From: Proteles cristata cristata | Lineage: Eukaryota; Chordata; Mammalia; Carnivora; Hyaenidae | DNA: 64,000 nucleotides | NCBI GenBank assembly: GCA_017311185.1 | Contig: JAESUZ010004796.1 | Location: forward strand, 492,501-556,500 | Direction of reading: 5' to 3' | The notes under the pieces: model-generated | What the model was told of the DNA's origin: nothing | What the model saw: only the letters and a program-made list of their open reading frames with translations | Database searches by the model: none | Program-made: the position numbers and the translations under genes | Shown: piece after piece, positions 42,775-55,189 of the stretch | Layout: the number at the start of each line of letters is the position of its first letter | How positions within the stretch are numbered: position 1 is the first letter of the stretch

Positions 42775-44186
42775 GGCAAGCTTCCTGTGTTCAAAAACAG
42801 TGGCTGGTGGTGGAGTCCCAATTAATTCAAAGTCCATACCCCTTTTCCATAAATGTGTTATTATCAGCTATTCTGTGAATTTCTAAGCGTAAGTAACTAG
42901 ACTAGCATGACTACTGAGGTGTCCTTGTCGTGGAGTAGGAAATACTCTGGGGTCTTCTTCCAGTACTTCCCACAAACAAGATAAATAAGAAGGACTCTTG
43001 GGAGCCAGTACCCCTTGCTAAATTAAGAAAGCTTCAACTGCTCCTCAGTGACCGCAAAGTCCAAGCTTGTAACCAAGGCAACCGGGCACCGGCGGTCTGT
43101 CCAGCGGACTCTTGCGGCTCCCTGTCCTGCCACGCTTGCTCACACACCCAAACAGTGGTTTTCAGACTTGCTTAGGTAGAGGGCGGAGCAGTCAGACATC
43201 GTGATATTGTCTGGCGAACACCCTCTCCTCTGCTGAGTGTGTAACACATGATGAATCATGACGTAACGTTAGCACGGGAACCGGGAACATTTTTATTAGT
43301 AGAAGGACGTGCATGGTGGATTCAGACACGCTGCTACAAGCACGTCTACCTGGAGGGAAAAAAACCAGGATGTTGAACTTGGCCCACCCAGCTGATACAT
43401 GCCCTTCCATCCTCATTTGCTAGTTTGCTTTATCATCTGCATGGAGACAAGCAAAAACGTCACAAATAAGACGAGATCATTCCTCAGTGTGGTGATTCGT
43501 TATCTTCAGGGCTCACAACTGATCCAATCTGAGAGGTATCCCCAAAACCCGTGGTACCCCACACTGTCTACAGTTGGAAAAAGTTCTAATGTAACAAAAT
43601 TATAATGCCATTTTAAGACTTGAGGACCCTCTGTGGCATAGCTGAAATCGTGTTTGTTAAGTCAGTCAAGAAAAGGAAGGATTAAAACATATTTCAGAAA
43701 TTCAAGTAGATTCCCTAGTGTAAGGACTGTTGCCAATAGCAACCATAATAAACTGAAAAAGGCTAGATTCACACAGGTGACTACCGGCATCCATAAAAGG
43801 TAAAACGCCCTGACTAGAACACTTGCTCGTAGTGCTGCCTCTGTTTCCTGACACTGGGAGGGACAGAACTCGTTCCCAGATGCATTTTTTTTTTGAATCA
43901 TCCTTAAATATCACTTACACAAGACGCAAGATGAAAAATCAACGCTGAGCTGGGCAAACCCGACAGAAGGAACGTGAGAAAGGGAAAACACCTTGGCACA
44001 GATTTATCTTCTGTGGGCTTGACCACATCCAGAACAGAAGAAAGACATCTGATAGTGCAAAGTGACATAGTAACTGTGCTGTCACCTTTGGCACCGGCAG
44101 AGTATCCCAGCTAATATGTATCAAACATTTACTAGGTAGTAAGGGTGCATTTCATTTAAGGCCCATTACTTCACTTTGCCCAGAAT
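42775..44186. other. Unique sequence, nothing recognised
   Basis: No repeat or exon recognised over 1.4 kb. Confidence 0.45.
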
Positions 44187-44429
44187 TTATTTTTTTGTTA
44201 GTTTATTTATTTATTTTGACAGAAAGGCAAAGAGCACAAGCAGGGGAGGGGCAGAGAGAGAGAGACAGAGAGACAGAGAGACAGAGAGAGAGAGAGATAG
44301 AATCCCAAGCAGACTCCACACTGTCAGCATGAAGCCTGATGCAGGAATCAATCTCATAAACCGCCAGATCATGACTGGGGCCGAAAGCAAGAGTCTGAAG
44401 CTTAAATGACTAAGCCACCCAGGTGTCCC
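44187..44429 (-). repeat. SINEC_Fc-type SINE, minus strand
   Basis: TTTTTTTGTTAGTTTATTTATTTATTTTGACAG, expanded (GACAGA)n/(GA)n at 44250-44300, body CCCAAGCAGACTCCACACTGTCAGC (older subtype), head ACTAAGCCACCCAGGTGTCCC. Confidence 0.94.
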
Positions 44430-45613
44430 TCACTTGGTTCAACTTTAAACAATTATGTATCTTACTCGACTGAGGCACAGATCTTTATTTTATGTACCTA
44501 AATGTAGAAAATGCAAAGCTAACTTCTGTAAGTGGTACACAATTTGGGGAAAAAAATACAAGGAAACCATTTGAACTGTCACAGAGAATAACCCTTACCC
44601 ACCCATGCGGGTTCTCAGCTATAATCGGGGAAACATGCCCTCTACGTTTTCTTGGTACCAATATATCAGGCCTTTAGGTGACAGTTCTACACATATAATC
44701 AGTATCCCAGTCTAGGGGTTCCCGCTTATTTTCTAGCTGAGCCCCCTCCTTCCCCAGCAAAAGGAGATATTTTGCAGCCTCATCTCGGAAGTGGTCATGC
44801 TACCAGCCCAGAGCAATCGGGCTCCTTTGCAAGCACAGAAAAGAGGAATGGTCTCGAAGTACTAAGTGGGGGAGTAAGAATGAGATGGGCCAAAGGTTAG
44901 GAACTCAGCAAAAAATGCACAGTGACAAAAGCAGAATCATCTCCACTAACGTCCTCTCTCTCCGTCCCCCTTCCTTCTGTTCTCTCTCACCTCCAAAAAG
45001 GCTTCCCCCTCCAATGAAGGAGCCCACGGTTGGAGACCTGCAGCTGTGCGCACAGTACACACAGCAAGGAAACAGCACAAGGAGACCACAGGAGGAAGGA
45101 AGTCCATCTGGAACAGTCCTTCTCCATCACAAGGTTCTCTTTATCTTGATAACCTGACAAGGGGAAAGAGCAGAGCGAAGAGGAAGCTAGAGAGCAGATA
45201 CGAAACATGCAAATCGCAGGGTTTCTAGAAATGATGGAAACAAAGACAGAGATTGGAAATGATACCGTTACTGACTTGCACACACTCTAAAAATGCCCGT
45301 TGAACTGAATGAAAGATTTCGCAGGCCCCAAGCAAGAAAAGCGTGATGGGCAAGCCTGGAGAAGGTGGTGCCTGTAGCCTGTAACGATAACATTGGTAAT
45401 AAAAAGAAACCTGGAGAACAGAGTTGGAATGGTATTTCAGAAAGGCCAAAGAAAAGACCAATGTGAAAGGAAGATAATATTGACTTGGCTTGACGTCCCC
45501 AGCTATTCCAGAAAAATCACACCGGAAACCAAAACACAAGACTTGGGTCCTCCTGAAGACCTCGTGTTTCTGAGCACGGGGACAGGGCTGGGATGGAGGG
45601 GGGGCAGTTCTGC
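44430..45613. other. Unique sequence, nothing recognised
   Basis: No repeat recognised. Frames of up to 104 codons on both strands overlap and lack domains. Confidence 0.45.
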
Positions 45614-45668
45614 CACACTGCTGCCCACACTCCTGCCCACACTCCTGCCCACACTCCTGCCCACACTG
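45614..45668. repeat. 12-bp minisatellite, about 4.6 copies
   Basis: CACACTCCTGCC repeats four times (first unit CACACTGCTGCC) plus a partial seventh base unit. Because 12 is a multiple of three, overlapping open frames on either strand show a four-residue repeat (LLPT or GRSV), an artefact of the DNA repeat. Confidence 0.95.
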
Positions 45669-46876
45669 CTCTTTGGAAGCTTCTCAACGATCGCGCGGCT
45701 CTGTCGGATCACGGTGAAGTCCATTAAAGCCAGTCATAAAACAGACCGTCTAAGCTCCACACACTTGAGGAGCAGATGTCCAATATGGTGTCTATTAATA
45801 TTTTATCAGACGTTTTCATTTTGCTCTGACTAGCACATCACCTCAGCGATGCCTCTACAACTGGGGATTCCTAATGGAAAGAGCGGTTGAAGGAAACCTG
45901 GCCTCGCCTCAACTAACTTGGACCCATGGGACTAACTCCAGCCTGGGTCATTCACGTTCCCAGGGCTCGTCCTTCCGACCATCACACAAAATCAGAAAAC
46001 TCAAGAGAAAACTAAAGCAGGGCAAAACATCAACTCACAAGTGATCGACTAAACTGACGAATGTATAGACACAAAAACAAAAGAACGAAGGCAGTGGTTC
46101 TAACCCAGGATACCGATCAGTCCTCACGGTCACCCAGATAACCTTCCTTTAATGAAGAAGAAAGGAAAGCGCAGACAGAAATGGCGAGGTATTCTTCCAG
46201 GCACAAGACCCTGCTTTCTGGAGCCTCCCAAGGAGGAACTCACCTATGAGGCCTCACATGCACCAAACCATGTAAACTGCCGAACGGCCCAGTCACGGTG
46301 CAAAAACCTTAGGAAAACGGAAGTGATGACACTCTATCACAGGCAGCAGGATCGATTTCACAGCCGACGAGACACCGCAGCCCCTTATGTTGGACACTTG
46401 TCATCAGAGAAAACACAGGCTTTGTTAGGCTCACATCCACAGAGACTGCGGTGCTGACTGCAGAGTGGTTCTGCAGGTGACAGGGACTTCCAGGGAACGG
46501 GACACAGGCCTGTGCGGGCCAGGGCAGCGCAGCGTGGACGGGACAGGCTGTGTGGCTACCTGCCATGACATCCTGAACCACCTTTATAATACAAGGAAAA
46601 CTTGATCAACGAGATTGTTTTAAAACCCACGGCATTTATGAATCCATTATGCTTGATCTAATTGCTCAAACTACACCCATTGTTTCCAGAACCACGCAGC
46701 AGGCGCGGATGTAGATGCTGAGGAGGCATGAGCCGGCACCCCCAATGAAGGGTTCCTTCCTCTAGGAGGAACCTTGACCTCTGGCCTGCGCCACGTCTGT
46801 GGTCCGTTTCTGTATAGTCAGCACAAATCAAGCCCAGCTTCTGCTTCACTGAGCACCTTCCCCACCGGCCTAAAAG
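45669..46876. other. Unique sequence, nothing recognised
   Basis: No repeat or exon recognised. The 101-codon plus frame at 46152-46457 lacks a domain. Confidence 0.45.
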
Positions 46877-47130
46877 AAACGGTTCTCAAAAGTGTGAACC
46901 CCGGAGCCCCTGGAAACTCCGAGCCTCTTCAACTGCATCTGTGAGGTCAAACCACTTTCATAATAATTCTCAGATGCCATTTATTTGCCTGCTGTACTGT
47001 GCTGGTGGGAGAAGAGCAATAATACGGAAAATTGCCGGCACCTTGGGGAAAAGCAAGGCGGGGTGCCCAAGCGTACTAGGAATCATTCCACACAACTGGA
47101 GTTAAATAAATTAATTAAATAGTACAAATG

Positions 47131-47340
47131 AAGGGCACCTGGGTGGCTCAGTCAGTTAGGCATCTGACTTCAGCTCAGCTCATCAGCTCACGGTTCATGA
47201 GCTTGAGTCCCATGTTCAGCTCTGTGCTGACAGCTTGGAGCCTGGAGCTTACATCGGATTCTGTGTCTCCCTCTCTTTCTGCCCTGCCCCTGCTCATGCT
47301 CTATCTCTCTGTCTCTCAAAAATAAAGGCTAAAAAAATTT
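47131..47340 (+). repeat. SINEC_Fc-type SINE inside hAT relic
   Basis: Head AGGGCACCTGGGTGGCTCAG, GAGCTTGAGTCCC, body GCTGACAGCTTGGAGCCTGG, tail CTCAAAAATAAAGGC. Inserted in the hAT 5' region; hAT text continues at about 47380. Confidence 0.95.
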
Positions 47341-47422
47341 GTTTTAATAAATAAATAAGTTAAAAATCAAGATAAATAAGATGGTCTCAATTAATATCCT
47401 GAATGAAGAAGTAAAAGCAATT

Positions 47423-47618
47423 AATCTTTTTAAGTTTATTTATTTATTTTATTTTGAGAGGGGAGATGGGGGCAGAGAGGGAGAGAGAGAATCCCAAGCA
47501 GGCTTCCTGCTGCCAGTGTAGGCTCTGATATAGGGCTTGAACTCATGAAACGGTGAGATCATGACCTGAACTGAAATCAAGAGTTGGCTGCTTAACTGAC
47601 TGAGCCACCAAGTGCTCC
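47423..47618 (-). repeat. SINEC_Fc-type SINE, minus, inside hAT relic
   Basis: AATCTTTTTAAGTTTATTTATTTATTTT, body CCCAAGCAGGCTTCCTGCTGCCAG (older subtype), head GACTGAGCCACCAAGTGCTCC. Flanked by AGTAAAAGCAATT (47410-47422) and AGTAAAAAAATTT (47619-47631), an imperfect duplication of hAT sequence. Confidence 0.93.
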
Positions 47619-47639
47619 AGTAAAAAAATTTATTAAGTT

Positions 47640-48705
47640 AATAATTATGTGATGGAACAGCAAGCACACAGAAAGCCACAGAAACTGCATGCTAGTGGTG
47701 TTGCAAGGGAAGGCACCTGTGAGACAGAACGGGAGGTGAACGAACCTCTTCTTTCACGAAATGTCACCTTGTACTTCAGCGAGCGATCCACAAATGATGG
47801 CTATTCAGACCTGGCTAAGTGTAGACACTTTATAGGAAAGGAACAACATGGGCCTGTTTTCAAAGAAAACAGCCAATAAACTACTGAGATCTCAGTCTCT
47901 ACAAAGCACTTAGACTCTTTGAAAACTTCTATATCCATACGCACGGTGATACCGTACCCTATATTTCAAGGCTTTTCAAATTGGTGATATGGTTTTTTTA
48001 ATTACCAAAAAAAAAAAGTATCAACACTTGGGAGATTTTCCAAATTGCCAATGCATGATGTTCAAAATCACACCTAGGACATAATTTCAAAAGGTAATAT
48101 ATACCGTTTCAGAATCCACATCTCAATGAACCTTTAAGAAACTACCACTTGCAGGTGGTGGGTGCCTGGGTGGCTCAGTCAGGTAAGCGTGCAACTTCGG
48201 CTCAGGTCACGACCTCGCGGTTCATGAATTCGAACCCAAACTGGGCTCTCTGCTATTGGTACAGAGCCCTGCCTCATTTCTGATCCTCTGCCCCGCCTTC
48301 CTCTGCCCCTCCCCTGCTTGCACGTGCATACTCTCTCTCTCAAAAATAAACATCAAAAAAGAAACCACATACTATTCATCATAGGATCAAAAGAAGAACC
48401 ACAAATACCTAAAAACAAAGTAAGACACTCACACCCCCACCCTTTCCCCCACCACACATCGTGTGAGGCTGGATTTTCATCATACGTGGCAACTGGAGTC
48501 ACATATCACATCAGAATGGATACAGCTAGAAAAATGAGAACCCAGCTGTCTTCCACGATGCCCAATATTCAGGGCATTTTTATAGAAAGGTATAAAACCC
48601 TTATAAAACACTTCTTAATTACATGTGTTTGGAAAATGGGTTTGGAAAATGGTGACTTTCGATTTAAAAAAATGGTATTATGTTCATGTAAATTTTTTTA
48701 ATTTA
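47640..48705 (+). pseudogene. hAT transposase pseudogene (C-terminal half), SINE-interrupted
   Basis: Transposase-derived text of the hAT relic. Seen: a 47649-47879 frame with 'GYSDLAKCRHFIG', then after the SINE at 48159-48356 a frame with CEAGFSSY at about 48463-48486 and RTQLSSTMPNIQGIF at about 48537-48581. CEAGFSSY with the following basic/RL-type segment is characteristic of the C-terminal dimerisation (hATC) region of this hAT transposase group. Known role of the family: cut-and-paste transposition. Here several frame changes, stops and the SINE exclude function. The upstream catalytic part is largely worn or missing. Confidence 0.75.
48159..48356 (+). repeat. SINEC_Fc-type SINE inside transposase pseudogene
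   Basis: Head GGTGCCTGGGTGGCTCAGTC, AATTCGAACCC, shortened body, tail CTCTCAAAAATAAACATCAAAAAA. It separates 'cctttaagaaactaccactt' from the hATC-like part. Confidence 0.94.
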
Positions 48706-48850
48706 ATAATCATTTTTTAATCCCTTGGTTTTTATTTCTAATGCGATAAACATCAGGAGGTACTACCATATACACAACAGATCTCTGGGATCCTTAATCA
48801 TTTTTAAGTGTGTATGCAAGTCCTGAGATGGAAATATTTGAGAATCACTT

Positions 48851-51645
48851 TAAAAAAGAACATTTAGATGGTGACCTCCATAGGGAGACAAATTTGAGAA
48901 ATAAAGCAGGTGAGCCAACATTTCTGAATCATCAGACGACAATGCAAAAAACAGTTGCATCCTAATTCGTTAAGCCAAATATACATTTATTGAGGTGTCT
49001 CTTTGAGGACAAATGGTTAAGGTATTTAAACACCTGGATCTCCGTCAATCTTCTATAAATTCCCCCAAATGACTAGTCTTATGTGATACTACAGTCACAC
49101 CGTATGCAAATTCTCCCAATTAGCTCACTGATACTTGTACACTCTCCCGAATCCACTAACATCCACTATATTGTCTTTTGCCACCACTGGCTGAGACTTC
49201 TCACTGAATTATTGATTTTCTGCCAATTAATTACCATAGTAAGATTCAGTAGGGCTTATCTCGGTAGAAATTATCTCTCTTCCAGTCTTCCTTTTCTTGT
49301 ACCCTTTAGAGCCTCTTGGGGAATCAAAATAATTGGAAGCCTAAAGAGATGAGAGCCTGAGTTCTAAAAATATCCCTGGCATAACTTACAAACAAGCCAG
49401 TTGTCAGACACTTAAGTGGACAAAGGCCTATTTTTCACCGGATAACAGGCTTTGATGCTTTTCACTTAGATCTTCCCTCAGTTCTCCGTCAATTCAACAA
49501 CTTTACGACTCACGTCTTGGAATGAATCGGTTGTGTGGAACCCAGCCTAAGACTGCTAAGTACATTCATGGACAAACTCTTATTCATAAAAGTGGTCTGC
49601 CTGACCTCACAAGAACAATAAAAAACAAGTTCATCTTACCTATGGGAAAGCAGGGGAATCTAAGAGAAGGCAAAACAGGGTCTAATTCTCGAAGTAATAC
49701 TTGCGCAGCTAAGCGGACGTGCCTGCAGCTACTCCAGGATTTAGATTCCACAGCAAAACAGGAAGCTCGTCTGTCTCAAGCAAAGGTTTCCTCTCTCTCC
49801 AGGGTCTCCACAGCCCACCTGAATGTATGTGCCACCGGGTGATGCAAGCCCTGTTCTCTGGCTTGGAATTTCATCTCTTCCCATCCCCTTCCCCACCAGG
49901 GACACAAGACACCTAGACACCTGAGGACTCCAGGCATGGGACACGACATGGTCCCCATCTCCCTGTTCCCACACTCTCCCCTGTCTTGCACTTGGTGGGG
50001 GAGCACGGGGCAGGTGGAGGTGTCTAGGGTCTACCAAGCAGGCGATTCAAAGCCTCCAGAATCCCTCTCAAGAATATCCATTACGGCCCTTCTCGATTTT
50101 TCTAAAACGTGGCTGTCACCGATTTGAGCAGTGAGACTCCATAAGGCTCTGTTTGCATTACAACTTCAGTCTGAACAAAGCACACAAGTTAAGCCCCAGT
50201 GTAAACACTGAGGAAGGAGCAAGAGAAGGAAAGAAAGAAAGTGAACTCCACGACTGCATCGGCATTTAACGAGGCTGCAGGAGGAAAAGAGAAATGCTGA
50301 GTTACGCACATTCTTTTCTGGAAAGAAGAAGGCACGGAGAAGAAAAATCACCTGGTAATCAGATGCGCCTTGGGACCCCGGCCTCTTGGGACATGGGGAG
50401 AGGGGATGCTGGGCCACCGAGCCTGGGGCCAGCCCACAGGACCTGCCAGGTCCACCCCGTCTTCCTCCTCCTGGACCAGCACCAGCACAAAACCAGAAAA
50501 AGGGGTCCTGGCAGTGAAGGAGAGAGTGAGAGCTTCCAACAACCAGCCAACCAGAATCACAGCCTCAAACAGCGAATTCATGAACACGCCAGAGACCAGG
50601 AGAAACTGGATAGAGAAGCAATCCTTTAAAGAGAGAACTGAAATCCACCACCTTGAAACACAGATCACGGCAACAGGGAGGTCTGTGCTTGGTTTAGAAC
50701 ATACAAAAGGTATCAAACCGTGGGCAAGGTAAGGTCTGCTGAAAGGCAGAGCTAGTAAAGCGGAATGCAGCGTGTTCGGAGTGTGGTTCTGCTTTCCGGG
50801 GAGAAGGGCCGGGGCTCATGCACCCACTTCGTGCCTCCAGCACCCGGTGTAAAGGCGTCAGCCCGAATGGGAATCACGAGAAACAGGCAAGCGTGTCTGA
50901 ACGGCAAGACTTAGTAAAACAGAAAGGAGTAACTCTGCCTATCACACAAATATTTCGCAAGTGATTCTCTACTTCCCTGACCAAACTGGAAAATAACTCG
51001 ACTGTTTTTATTTTGGGGGAAGGGGGGGGTTGTGGGGTTAAAAAAAAAAAGAGTACTGAAATGTTCCACGCGGGTAAGTGGGGGGACTGGAATCAGTCCT
51101 GGAAGGTGGGGACTAACCAGAACTGCGTGGACAGCTACTCTCTTCCTCAGGCCCCAGGTCTGCCCAGGGTGCAGAGGGGCAGTGGGCGGGGTGGGGGCGG
51201 CGCTCAGGGCTCCGCACAGACAAGACAGGACAGGACAGCAGGAGCTCAGGGGGCCTGCGGGCCGGCCCTCCCAGGCCAGCTGCCTCCCAGCAGGGTGCTG
51301 GGATGCACGTGGCTGTTCACCTTTAACCCCGAACTGCTCAACTGTCTAGCACCTTCACCTCTTGTTTTTGTCTCTAAGCGCTCCCTTTCGGCCTCCTGAT
51401 GCAGCTTACCCACTGACACGCTCTCTGGCCTCCCTCAGGAAAGACAGGGTCAGAAAGATATGGGCCTTTGGGGAACGAGAGGAAGCTGTCTCAGGACCCT
51501 GGTGCCACAGGACCTATATCCGAGCAGCCAGGGAATGGGCGTCGCTGTGCCTTACGGGGCTACCGAGCCAACTGGTCCTGGGGCAAGAAGCCACTCCTCA
51601 CATTTTAGTCTTTAATTTACCATAACATGCTAAGCTTTTCACTTT
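48851..51645. other. Long repeat-poor stretch, nothing recognised
   Basis: About 2.8 kb without a retroposon that I recognise, AT-rich to 49.6 kb, then GC-richer. Frames of 98-122 codons overlap on both strands at 49740-50730 and lack domains. A poly(A)/G-rich patch lies at 51014-51053. Confidence 0.4.
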
Positions 51646-51661
51646 AAGAAAATAAGAAACA

Positions 51662-51872
51662 GGGGCGCCTGGGTGGCTCAGTCAGTTAAGCGTCCGACTT
51701 CAGTTCAGGTCATTATGTCGAGGTTCAGGAGTTCCAAGCCCTGTATGGGGCTCTGTGCTGACAGCTCAGAGCCTGGAGCCTGCTTCGAGTTCGGTTTCTC
51801 CCTCTCTCGGCCCTCCCTAGCTCATGCTCTGTCTCTCTCTCTTTCTTTCTCTCTCTCAAAAAATAAACATTA
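51662..51872 (+). repeat. SINEC_Fc-type SINE, first of a doublet
   Basis: Head GGGGCGCCTGGGTGGCTCAG, GAGTTCCAAGCCC, body GCTGACAGCTCAGAGCCTGG, CT tract, tail CTCTCAAAAAATAAACATTA. Its tail served as the target of the next copy. Confidence 0.96.
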
Positions 51873-52069
51873 GGGGCGCCTGGATGGCTCAGTTGGTTAA
51901 GCATCTGACTTCGGGTCAAGTCATGATTTCACGGTTTGTGGGTTCGAGCCCCACGTCAGGCTCTGTGCTGACAGCTCAGAGCCTGGAGCCTGCTTCAGAT
52001 TTTGTGTCTCCCTCTCTCTGACCCTCCCCTGCTTGCACTCTTTCTCTCTCTCTCAAAAATAAACATTTT
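51873..52069 (+). repeat. SINEC_Fc-type SINE inserted in another SINE's tail
   Basis: Head GGGGCGCCTGGATGGCTCAG, intact B box GGTTCGAGCCCC, body GCTGACAGCTCAGAGCCTGG, tail CTCTCAAAAATAAACATTTT. TSD AAAAAATAAACATTA at 51858-51872 and 52070-52084 is the first copy's tail, duplicated exactly. Confidence 0.97.
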
Positions 52070-52100
52070 AAAAAATAAACATTAAGAAAAAAAAAAACAG

Positions 52101-53179
52101 TAGAAATGGCAACAGCCTGGGCCCCTACACACCACTTGCTGCCAGGGCCACTTCCATGGGTGCCAGGGGCGGGGCGGGGGGCAGTCCTCATGACTCAGCA
52201 CACTGAGCCGGTCCCTTCTTTCCCACTAATCAATCTCCAAAAGGGTAACCAGGACCGGGGGAAAGATGGCTGAATTACCTACTTCCACTAATCTATCAGA
52301 GAAAGGGAAGGGAAAGAAGAATGTAAAATTATCAATTCTTAGAGACACACACACACACACACACACACGTAGCTGGTAGAGGCTGTCTGATAGCGAGAGG
52401 AATATTTAGCACAGACATTTGCAGACACTTACTGTCTGAATTAAAATGGGAAGCGCATAGATAGGAGTCACTGAATAATTAGCAGTGAGGACAATTTTAC
52501 TCTGCTCTCTGCCAGATACAATTACGTTCACTCCATCTCTGGAGGTAAACACATCTAAACTGGTAGAGCTAAATGGACCACCTGTTACTTTTTTTTTTTT
52601 TTTAAGGTTTGTCATTTCAAGATCCGACCAAGGGCCACCTAAAACGGTTATATCTAAAAAAAGCCAGTCATGTTGTATAATAAATTGTGACTTCTGGTAT
52701 TGAATCAAAAGAACTTCTGGTTTATATGTGAAAATTAAAGAGGAGCTGATTTCTCATGTGGTCCATACACTGCTGGCCCGAAAACATTAGGAGGACTAAG
52801 AAAAACTTCCTGAATCATCAAAGAATGGAATGTTTATTGTTAACCGAAAACTTGGCAAACTAGTTAAGTTTTCTAGAATTAAAAAAATCTTAATGTTCCA
52901 AAACCTTTCCTTAAGGCTTAATTTTCTAAAACCTTTCCTGAAGAACCTTAGAAAACTAGCAACAAGATGAATTTCTTACTACCAAAGAGAAAGGAGTACC
53001 AATATTGCGGGCTTCTGTGTACCTTTCCATATGTTCGCCACATGAGAAAGAATCCTGGTGCGCATGTGCCTTTCTCTCCTAAATCCTACATCTCCCTCTT
53101 TCCTTTGCACAACTAGAAAACCAGAAGAGGGGGCAAAATCGTCTTAGGTAACAAACACAGTCTGCTCCTGAGTCCACAA
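52101..53179. other. Unique sequence with a (CA)n microsatellite
   Basis: (AC)n of about 12 units at 52344-52368 and a T run at 52589-52603. Otherwise nothing recognised. Confidence 0.45.
52344..52368. repeat. (AC)n microsatellite
   Basis: About 12 uninterrupted AC dinucleotides. Confidence 0.95.
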
Positions 53180-53194
53180 GAGATTCTCACTTTT

Positions 53195-53401
53195 GTTTTT
53201 TTAATGTTTTATTTATTTTGAGCGCAGGAGGGTCAGAGAGAAAGACACACAGAGAATCTGAAGCAAGCTCTAGGCTCTGAGCTATCATGTCAGCACAGAC
53301 CCCGACGCTGGGCTTGAACTCAAGAACCATGAGATCCTGACCTGAGCCAACGTCAGATACTTAACCGACTGAGCCACCTAGCCCCTACCCCCCACCCCCC
53401 C
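53195..53401 (-). repeat. SINEC_Fc-type SINE, minus strand
   Basis: TTTTTTTAATGTTTTATTTATTTTGAG, short GA region, GCTCTAGGCTCTGAGCTATCATGTCAG (a small insertion), GGGCTTGAACTC, GACTGAGCCACCTAGCCCC and a C-rich extension. TSD GAGATTCTCACTTTT (53180-53194) and GAGATGCTCAGTTTT (53402-53416). Confidence 0.95.
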
Positions 53402-53416
53402 GAGATGCTCAGTTTT

Positions 53417-55189
53417 AACAGTTGCCCAACTCCACACCTGGACACATGCAGGTAAATCCAAATTTCTTAGGAAACTCAGACACCAGCTGCAAAATGAATC
53501 CAAAGATATGTCTTTTCAGGGGCTGCATAAATTATGACATACATCTACTACCAAACAAAAAACACTGCTAAGAAAAACAAGAAGACATTTTCTCTGAAAG
53601 TTAAATACTCGCCGACAAAGGTGCTTTAGAATGTTAAATTAGCTGGTCAGAGTCCAGCCTAACAGTCAAGAAATGCTCATTTGCTTAATGGGCCACATTT
53701 CCAGAGTCCAGGCGGTGGCCTGGGACGGGAGGTGAGGCCAGGAGGCAGCCCCAGCCAGCCCACAGGCTTCAAGCCACATGTACACAGAGCTCCATAGAAG
53801 AAAGAACTCTGAAATAGTTCTCAGTAAAGATTTATTGTCTCCAGGGTGCTTTTCACAAAATGATTTATCATGGTTTCACTAAAATGATTAGAGAGAAACA
53901 TTCCAAAATATCTATGAAACGTTGCTAGGCATCTCGAGAGTTAGCAGAGTGGCAAAAATGTTCCAATAAGCTGTCAAAATAAAATGAAAAGACGGAAACT
54001 CTCGGCAACACGGAGAACAAAATAAAGATATCCCATAAAAACGAAAAGTCCTTGCGTGAAATGAGCAGTGTTCACGGAGCCAGAATGAGGATCTTCAGAA
54101 AAGGTGACTTTCAGCAGGCAAGTAGCTGGACCACCTGGCCTTGGCCTCAGGGGTGTTTTTTCTCTGTGGATACAAGGGAGAGACCTTGCCTGGGCAGGCA
54201 CAGACAAGCTCTACTGCATGGTCAATGCTAACCCACATGGATGGGCTCAGGCCTCTCCGACGACAGCCCCTCTCAGCTGTCCCCTTGACCTCTAGCCCAT
54301 GGGTCGGACTTCTGACCCTCTAGCCTCCTGTCCACCAGGAGACTGGTCCCAGCCTCCCGAGATTTCTCAAAGCCCTTCCCCGGTCCAATCTTTCAGTGAC
54401 CTCACTCCATCACCCCTCCCGGCTAAAACACACTTACAAAGCATGACTCCATTTCCACCTAAGTGGTAACGGAAAAAGCGAATATAAAACATGAACTAAC
54501 GGAGAGGGAAAAGGAAAATGTAGCCAGAGCCAGAAAGTGGTTAAGGCCCATGATGCGCAGAGGTGGGGGTGGGAATGAGTGAATAAAAAGTGAGCAGCTG
54601 GTCCTGGGAAGAGAGTAAAAACACAAGAAGTTGAGTCAGAGGGGCTGCTATCAAGCATACAGCACCAAGGAGACACAGGCTAACACCCACAGGGGATTGG
54701 GCAGGCATCTTGCCCTAACCTCACCGTAAGCTCCTAATCATCCACTCCAATAGCTCTGCCTGGAGCGACTGTGCCCATGTAATTTTGTTCCAGAAAGTTC
54801 CCTCTTCATTCTCTCCCTGGGCAAGCACATTCTCTCAACCTTGGACAAGCACTAAAGGCAACTCTTTGCCCGGCCTCGCTATAACGATTCCCTTTAAGGT
54901 TCAGGAACCGCAGTGGGCTTCGTTCACTAAATCTTCTCCCGAATCAACCACATTAAAGGGCTCGAGTCTCCCAAATTGAATAGGCTCGCTCTTTCTTACA
55001 TCTGGTCAGAATCTCAGCTGATTCTAACACCATTTAGGTTTTCTAAGAATTCCACGTCCCAGAAATCAGAAAGAGTACCAATAATCCCAAAAGCTCAGAG
55101 GAGACGAGAAGGGCCCTTGATTCCAGATTTGAGGCGAGGGCTCTGACCCAGAACAAGTGTGTGGGGGCTGGGCAGGAGTCCTAGCCAAG
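53417..55189. other. Long repeat-poor stretch, nothing recognised
   Basis: About 1.8 kb without a recognised retroposon. Frames of 60-80 codons lack domains. Confidence 0.4.

Larger units (their letters stand above)
46877..48850 (+). mobile_element. Decayed hAT DNA transposon, nearly full span
   Basis: Left end ACGGTTCTCAAAAGTGTG near 46879, right end TTGAGAATCACTT near 48850 (imperfect inverted termini). In between, in order: the 5' region (gagcccctggaaactccgagcctcttcaact), transposase-derived sequence, then the 3' region (tggtttttatttctaatgcgataaacatcaggagg, ctctgggatccttaatcatttttaag). The same family as 36426-36883. Three SINEs (47131, 47423, 48159) are inserted. Without them the relic is about 1.37 kb, with internal losses. 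I recognise it as hAT (Zaphod/Charlie-like); the exact family is uncertain. Confidence 0.8.
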
